Positions 57,934 through 64,000 of a DNA stretch of 64,000 nt are shown in pieces. A program made the position numbers and the translations under genes. The DNA is from Larix kaempferi (taxonomy: Eukaryota; Streptophyta; Pinopsida; Pinales; Pinaceae), in contig BSBM01001929.1 of the NCBI GenBank assembly GCA_027924585.1, positions 1,054,001 through 1,118,000 on the forward strand, given 5' to 3'. Within the stretch, counting starts at the first letter, position 1, and each line of letters starts with the position of its first letter. Under the pieces are notes generated by a model, which saw nothing but the letters and a program-made list of their open reading frames with translations, was not told the origin of the DNA and made no database searches.

Positions 57934-58258
57934 GAGGTCAAAATCCCGTTGAACGCAGATCCGGTGCAATTTTACAATCTAGCCCTGCATAAATATGATA
58001 TACACAGTAGAATCAATATCAAAATCGATAGAATTTGAAAAATTAACTTAGGGTTTGGGGTTTTATATGCTTTAGAAAGAAATTGAAAAGCAATGCCCAG
58101 CACAGAAAAATGTAAATCAAATTAGACGATTCTCCCTTGGCGAACATTCAAAAATACGAAAAGGGACCCAAAAAATATGAATAAAATAAAACGAAAAACT
58201 TGGCGCCAAGAAGGAGAAGGTAAAAGGTTGTCAACGGTGTCTGTTAAAATAAAATCGT

Positions 58259-58352
58259 CTCGCTGAATGAAGAAGTGCTAAACGGTTCTCTGGCTTCCTT
58301 TGGTGAGTGCCCGGCATCCGTTCTCCTGCATTCTCTGCATTCTATTATCAAG
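58259..58352 (+). other. Possible non-coding first exon
   Basis: A stretch of higher GC content ends CAAG|GTAAGCGCAC, a good plant splice donor. I find no matching downstream coding exon up to 61 kb, so a gene cannot be claimed. Confidence 0.2.
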
Positions 58353-58974
58353 GTAAGCGCACAGAATTCTAATATCTTTTACAGAGTTTGTTTATGTCAT
58401 TTATTTATTTATTTCTGTAATCTCAATTTTAATCGAGGGTTTGTTTCTGTCATTTTTTTTCATCAATCTGGGATTGCCCTTATGTTAATGGCTTTCTGAG
58501 AGGAAGTGGGTAGCCTGCGAAAATTATTTTGGGATTAGTGTCGCGAAGTTAAATAGTTACCAAATACGGCCGACTTTTTTAATTTTGGAACTTTGAGATT
58601 TTTGAGGCTGGTCTCGAGTACGGTCCCCAAGATATTAATCACGAATCTCATTGAGAATAGAGAACCACCCTCCAGGTACCACTCTGGAAAATATTCAAAA
58701 CTTATCGATTTTGATAAGAACTATCAATGACGGTACTATGGAAAATATTCAAAATTGATCGATTTGTTAAGAACTATCGATCACGATGAAGCACGAGAGA
58801 GATGAACATACTACTTACATGTTACATACAATGCTACATACTTAATTGTTACTTCAAACATTTAAATCCCCAAGTAAATTTATTACAAACTTAGAATGAT
58901 TTGCCTGCCAGTTTCGGAGCAATACTATCCCATGACTGCTGTAACAATTTAAATGCAATCTTCTGCGTTCTTGC
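58353..58974. other. Spacer, nothing recognised
   Basis: Short repeat: ggaaaatattcaaaaNttNatcgattt at about 58685 and 58740. Confidence 0.4.
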
Positions 58975-59203
58975 AGCTGGGATGAGGGCTCACATGAAGA
59001 AATTTTACAAGACTTGACATAAGAGAATGAGAGATAGACTCAACCTGAGCATTGTGGCTCTTCACACCAATGAAAGAGGAGTAGCCATGCAACAGCTGGG
59101 ATGAGGGATCACATGAAGCAATTTTTGAAGACTTGACATAAGAGAATGAGAGCCTGAGCACTGTAACTCTTCATACCAATGTAAGAGGAATCACCATGCA
59201 ACA
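58975..59203 (+). repeat. Tandem duplication of ~115 bp
   Basis: Two units starting agctgggatgagggNtcaca at about 58975 and 59093, both ending near ccatgcaac. Confidence 0.9.
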
Positions 59204-61268
59204 GTGTGGGCTGTGGAAGAAAATCAGAGTGGTACAATTAAAATCTGGACCAACAGGAAACGGTTTCTAAGATCTTTTCCTTGTCAAAAAGCGAGCTCCC
59301 TCTTTGCCTTCCATCTCCCATTAAGCGATCTCTCAATTCTTCGAGAGTTGAGTTGCTAGTGGTTGAAAATTTGTTAGGTTTTGAGAATGACGTAGTCATG
59401 CTGTCCATGATTTATGATACCCTGTTTTATTTAACCATCACACCTTGCAACTGTTATTCCTTTCCATTTTCCAAGTGTTGAATCTTTAATTCCACTTTAT
59501 TTGTTTGTTGTAGCTCTAGCTTCACTCTGCTAGAGGAGGTTTGAATGTGGGCATATTGATGAATCTTTTCTTTTAATGTCATGTTTGGGTAAAATTATTT
59601 TATGACATTCACCTTCCACCTCAAGGTGAAGATGATAGTCTGCTCTTGTGTTTGTGAATGGTCTTTGGTGTTAATAGAATGGTTTTGCAAGCAAAAATTG
59701 CTTTGTATCTTGATGACTCATGGTAAATACAAAGCTATGTGAGTTCCAATGTGTGTTCATTAAGTAGGCGATATCATAATACAAGAGTTCATATTGAAGG
59801 ATTTATTAGTTTAAAAATTGGAAGCAATATATTGTCTACTATATAAGGGTCGTGGGGTATTTATAATATAATAGAAACATATAGCTGTTATGGTAGTTTA
59901 TAATTATGTATCTGTAATGTCCCTTTTTGGAAAAATTAGGCACACTATCACAAAATATTTCAATAGAGGCTTAAAACTTTAGACAATGGAAGCATTCTTT
60001 CTCAAAACCCTCATTGACAATGAATTTCACATTGATTCCATGGTTATGAGACAACTGAGGCAATTCTAGGAGAATGATATGGAGCTTCTGATTGGATTCA
60101 CAAGATGATATATGTGGCTGCTTAAAATTGTGTGGCAGAGAACTTTTTACAAACACTTCACATACATGCTCCTTCAGTACTTTGTCTAGTTTCAAAACTA
60201 GGAAAACTAGGAAACTAGTCTTTCTTTGTTTTGTTCCAAACACCTCCAAACCTTTCCAAATTTCTTCTAGAAAGACCCTATGGGATTTAACACATCCTAA
60301 CAGACCTCAAACACTCAATGGTCGAATCATAAAATTCCTTTTGACATGCTATTCAAGTTTGCTCAAATTTGGCCAATTTTGAACCTTGGACTAGTGGAAC
60401 CCAAATTGTCCCAATTGCTCCCAAATGCTTTTGAATGCTGTTTGGAAGGGCTTAAGGGGTCTAAGGACATCCTAATACAGATATTAGACACTTAGACACT
60501 TATTGAAGACATCCATGGCTTGCATTTATCAAGGAGTGAAAGGGGAAAATACTAGGGAAATCGATCTTAAAACCCCAACTAGTCTTGGACCTTTTGGGCT
60601 TCCCAAACATTGTACGAACTTCCCTGATTTATGAATAGAGACTTGGTAGGGATTAAGGACCTCATTAACAACCAAAATGCAGCATTCATTAAGATCAATA
60701 ATTGGTTATTGCACCCTTCAAACACAAAGTGGTAAAACATAGAAATTGCTTGGAAAATTGTGAACAAAGAGCATGGAATTTGTTGCATAAACTCTAATCA
60801 GATGCCCCAAGGGCTTGCATAGACCAAACTGATCATAAACAGTACATCATAGGCTGTTCGAATAGCTGCTAAAACTTTGAGAAAGACTGATATAAAAATA
60901 CTCCAAAGAGTCCATATGAAAGTAGAGGGGAAACTAGCTTGAATTGATGGTTTGCTTGGAATGTTTACATAAAAGACATGGAATTTTGAGCTATGGCTCA
61001 AATGTGCAGCTCAATACAGTGATATACATCAGATATCATAACAATGGAGTCAACAAATCATTCTCCACAAGTTTCATACAACTATGAGTGCGCCATCAAC
61101 AAAACACCTTCAGTAAGATTTGATAAGAAGTTTGAATGGTCTCTCCTCCAACCAACTTCAACAAGAATCTTTCACCTTCGAAATTGGTTCAATAACAGGG
61201 AAGGTAAACACCCATCGTGCAATGGAAAAGCTAAAGCTCTCCCAAATTGCAAAGATGCAAAAGAAAAA
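59204..61268. other. Spacer, nothing recognised
   Basis: No coding sequence identified. tgtaatgtccc at about 59911 resembles the start of the gypsy-3 LTR, but no matching LTR end or internal region follows. Confidence 0.4.
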
Positions 61269-61269
61269 T

Positions 61270-61953
61270 GACCAAAAGCTGACCCAATTCGACTTGATCC
61301 TCTTTTAATTCAATTATAATTCAATTGCAAAAGATCAATAGGATCACTAGAAGAACGACAAAGCATAGAAACAAAGAACACGAGAATTTATCCTAGGAAA
61401 CCCAATCGGGAGAAAACCTAGTAACCTTCGTATAGAGATGAATAATACTGAGAATAGAGTACAGAGATGAGAGATTGAAAGTAGAAAGTCTCTCTAACCC
61501 AAACCCCAAAAATAAGTTTCTCCTAGCTGTAGGTGCGAGCTCCTCTCCAAGTGATGCGAAATTGTAATGAGTGAATGTGTCAAATGAGGCATACGACCTC
61601 TCTATTTATACACATGCAAAAATGACTTTTTCCCTTTCTGGGTCAACCTGACTTTTCCCAAACTGGGCCGACCTGACTGGGGCAGTTCTGCCCATTGTTT
61701 GAGGCCTGCCAACTATTTTGGGGCAATTTACTTGCTGGGATGATTTGTCTAACTGACAGGGCCGACTTGTCTTGGGGGAATATTAAAATACATTTAATAA
61801 TTATTTTCTTTACTTAATTTTCTCTCCAGGTTTACATTGATTCTTTCAAGGGTTTACATGATTAATTACATCAAGATCAACTCTTGTAGGAGGTACAAAT
61901 AATTACAATAAAATCTAATAAGAATATCTTCTGAAGTTGCACAAAATCCAACA
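61270..61953 (-). repeat. 3' LTR of copia-4 (inner border estimated)
   Basis: Minus strand starts TGTTGGATTTTGTG at 61953, after the polypurine tract gttgagagggag (61965-61954). Contains gggccgacttg words like the other copia LTRs. Confidence 0.75.
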
Positions 61954-62614
61954 CTCCCTCTCAACAAGTAAGGTATTCTTCGGTCATCATCAACATCACG
62001 ATCATCTGGGTTTCATTTGTACATCTATATTGTCTCAATCATCTCTATACATACTCAAGGTTGTCAACACAGTCTCAGTCCTTCGAGAAGTGTCATCAAG
62101 CATCAACTCTACCAGTCCGTCGGTGAGTCCAAGAGTAGTCTCTCCATTCGGTTCTGCCCATTGTTTGGGGCCTGCCCATTGTTTTGGGGCAGTTTACCCA
62201 CTAGGACGACTTGTCTAACTAATAGGGCTGACTTGTCTTGGGGGAATATTAAAATACATTTAATAATTATTTTCTTTATATAATTTTCTCCTCAAGGTTT
62301 ACATTGATTCTTTCAAGGGTTTACATGATTAATTACATCAAGATCAACTTCTGTAGGAGGTACAAATAATTACAATAAAATATAATAAGAATATCTTTCG
62401 AAGTTGCACAAAATCCAACACTCCCTCTCAACAAGGAAGGTGTTCCTCAGTCATCATTAGCATCACGATCATCTGGGTTTCATCTGTACATCTATACTGT
62501 CTCAATCATCTCTATACGTACTCAAGGTTGTCAACACAGTCTCAGTCCTTCGAGAAGTGTCATCAAGCATCAACTCTACTAGTCCTTCGGCGAGTCCAAG
62601 AGTAGTCTCTTCAT
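61685..62614 (-). repeat. Tandem duplication (~466 bp) across the LTR/3' UTR junction of copia-4
   Basis: gttctgcccattgtttg begins units at 61685 and 62151. Each unit holds the LTR start, polypurine tract and about 190 bp of 3' UTR, so two LTR starts exist (61953 and 62420). Confidence 0.92.
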
Positions 62615-62649
62615 CCTACTTGGATGTCCAAGAGATAAGAGTTACCATC

Positions 62650-63110
62650 TGCTTTACATGTCTGTCTCATCTGTCGATGGGATCCTCCCATACCTGGCTA
62701 AGAACTTGGACGAGCAGAGGTGCACAACCATCTACTACCTGATTGTCTCATTTGTCGATGGGATACTCACATACCTGGCTGAGAACTTGAACGAGTAGAG
62801 GTACCTGTGCAAGCATCACATGATCATCTACTACCTGTTCGTCTCATCTGACGATGGGTTCACTCCCATATCTGGCTGAGAACTTGGACAAGTAGAGGTA
62901 CTTGTGTGTAACATGACCTTCTACTACTTGTTCGTCTCATCTGCCGATGGGATTACTTCCATACATGGCTAAGAACCTGGACGAGTAGAGGCACTTGGGT
63001 GAAACTCGACCATCTACTGTCTGTTTGTCTCATCTGTTGATGGGATTTATCCCATACCGAGTTGAGAACTTGGACGAGTAGAGGTACCTGGGTGAAAGCA
63101 AGGTAAACAT
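62650..63110 (-). repeat. ~90-bp minisatellite array of copia-4 3' UTR
   Basis: Five imperfect units with + strand words tcatctgtcgatgggat and gagaacttggacgagtagag. Confidence 0.92.
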
Positions 63111-63117
63111 CTCTATG

Positions 63118-64000
63118 TCATCTCTCCCTCTCAATGAGGGACACGTTCTCTTCTATTCCAAGTTTTCCATGAAAGTATTCAAACTTTATTCTGGGAAGAG
63201 GCTGGGTGAGAACATTTGCAGTCTGGTCATATGTCGGAACATAGTGTAACTCGACCGCACCTTTCTACACCATATCACGAATGAAGTGATAGTGAATCTC
63301 TATATACTTCGACTTGTCATGGAATACAGGATTCACTGACATCTACACACAGCTTTGGTTATCACAATGAATCACGGTTGGCTCTTGAATCTGGCCAAAC
63401 AATCCTACCAGGAGTTTACGAAGCCATATTGCTTCTCGAGTTGTTGTACTAGCAGCCATATACTCGGCCTCTGCAGTACTGAGTGCTACTGAGTTTTGCT
63501 TCCTGCTGCACTAGGAAATCACTGCAGAACCCAAATTAAAGCAACATCCGGAACTACTCTTCTTATCTGCAGCCAATCTGGCCCAATCGGAGTTTGAAAA
63601 CCGCTGTAATATCAAGTCACACTCTGAAGCATATCTCAGGCCATATCCCACAATGCCACGCAAGTATCTGAGCACATGTTTTGCAACAATCCAGTGAATC
63701 TGCCTTGGCTCGCACATGAACTGGCTGAGAGCATTCACAACAAAACATATATCTGGTCTGGTGTTCGTCAGATACATCAAGGATCCAATCAACGGGCGAT
63801 ACATAGCAGGATCAATCAAATTTGAATCCATCGGAGTGGCCATGGACTTGCAGTCCATCATCCTGAATCTCTTCAAAATATCTATGGTGTATTTTCCTTG
63901 ACCTAGGAAAATCTCCTTCTGCCTCTGCCATACTTCTAATCCCAAGAAGTAATGCATCAATCCAAGATCCTTCATTTTGAACTCAGAGGCAAGTTTCTTC
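63118..64000 (-). pseudogene. pol: copia-4 reverse transcriptase C-terminus and RNase H
   Basis: Minus frame from the window edge to TGA at 63120-63118. MKDLGLMHYFLGLEVW, DILKRFRMMDCKSMATPM, MYLTNTRPDICF and YLRGIVGYGLRY mark the RT end; DKKSSSGCCF, TAEAEYMAAS and CDNQSCV mark RNase H, with stops at 63513, in the CDNQSCV region and before KGAVELHYV. The end has VLTQPLPRIKFEYF in place of VLTKPL. Catalytic YVDD lies beyond the window. Confidence 0.9.

Larger units (their letters stand above)
57135..57990 (+). mobile_element. 5'-truncated Penelope-like element with GIY-YIG domain
   Basis: The 3' end of a Penelope-like retroelement: RT thumb remnant, linker, GIY-YIG endonuclease and 3' tail. 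The upstream RT is absent, which fits 5' truncation during target-primed reverse transcription. Orientation +. GIY-YIG-bearing Penelope-like elements are mostly animal elements; in plants they are known from conifers (Dryad). Confidence 0.8.
61270..64000 (-). mobile_element. 3' half of copia element copia-4 (continues beyond window)
   Basis: Minus-strand RT/RNase H, repeat array, polypurine tract and LTR. The LTR start (minus) is at 61953; its other end near 61270 is an estimate because the 5' LTR is outside the window. TATAAATA on the minus strand at 61610-61603. Confidence 0.85.

Noticed and set aside
59911-59930. Start of another gypsy LTR (tgtaatgtccc)
   Set aside because: Only the first 11 bases resemble the gypsy-3 LTR; no LTR end, polypurine tract or internal region supports it.

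Overview
The window is plant nuclear DNA made almost entirely of transposable elements. I find no intact host gene. The host is a seed plant and probably a conifer or other gymnosperm. That is an inference from nested multi-kilobase LTR elements, copia relics of plant type, and a GIY-YIG Penelope-like fragment of the kind known from conifers as Dryad. Every coding region seen is broken by stops or frameshifts.

Layout. 1-22145: a Ty3/Gypsy element (gypsy-1, + strand). The left end of its 5' LTR lies outside the window. Its protease region is split by a copia element (copia-1, 4217-11333) with a clean 5-bp target duplication. 23431-39749: a second gypsy element (gypsy-2, - strand, gag only). 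It holds copia-2 (26841-37071, - strand), which in turn holds a solo LTR (29615-32989). All three levels have recognisable target duplications. 39750-46077: mostly AT-rich intergenic DNA with a target tandem repeat, a degenerate coding block and a tRNA-derived SINE-like unit. 46078-50877: a gypsy-3 gag remnant and LTR abutting a copia-3 RT/RNase H half with its 3' LTR. 50878-57134: AT-rich DNA, a G-rich block and a broken relative of the gypsy-1 LTR protein (51786-52740, - strand). 57135-57990: a 5'-truncated Penelope-like element with a possible hammerhead-like motif. 58000-61270: little recognised. 61270-64000: the 3' half of copia-4 (- strand), running out of the window.

Most notable. The very long LTR of gypsy-1 carries a former reading frame of about 1,200 codons. 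It lies in U3, upstream of the TATA box, so in genomic RNA it would sit after pol, where env, Nef or Sag lie in retroviruses. Its C-terminal third is seen in both LTRs, with three stop codons shared. A divergent copy of its N-terminal domain lies at 51.8-52.7 kb. Gypsy-1 also has a second RNase H-like domain between protease and RT, upstream of the usual RNase H. All four copia relics carry minisatellite arrays between pol and the polypurine tract.

All coordinates and similarities were judged by eye; no alignment or database search was run.
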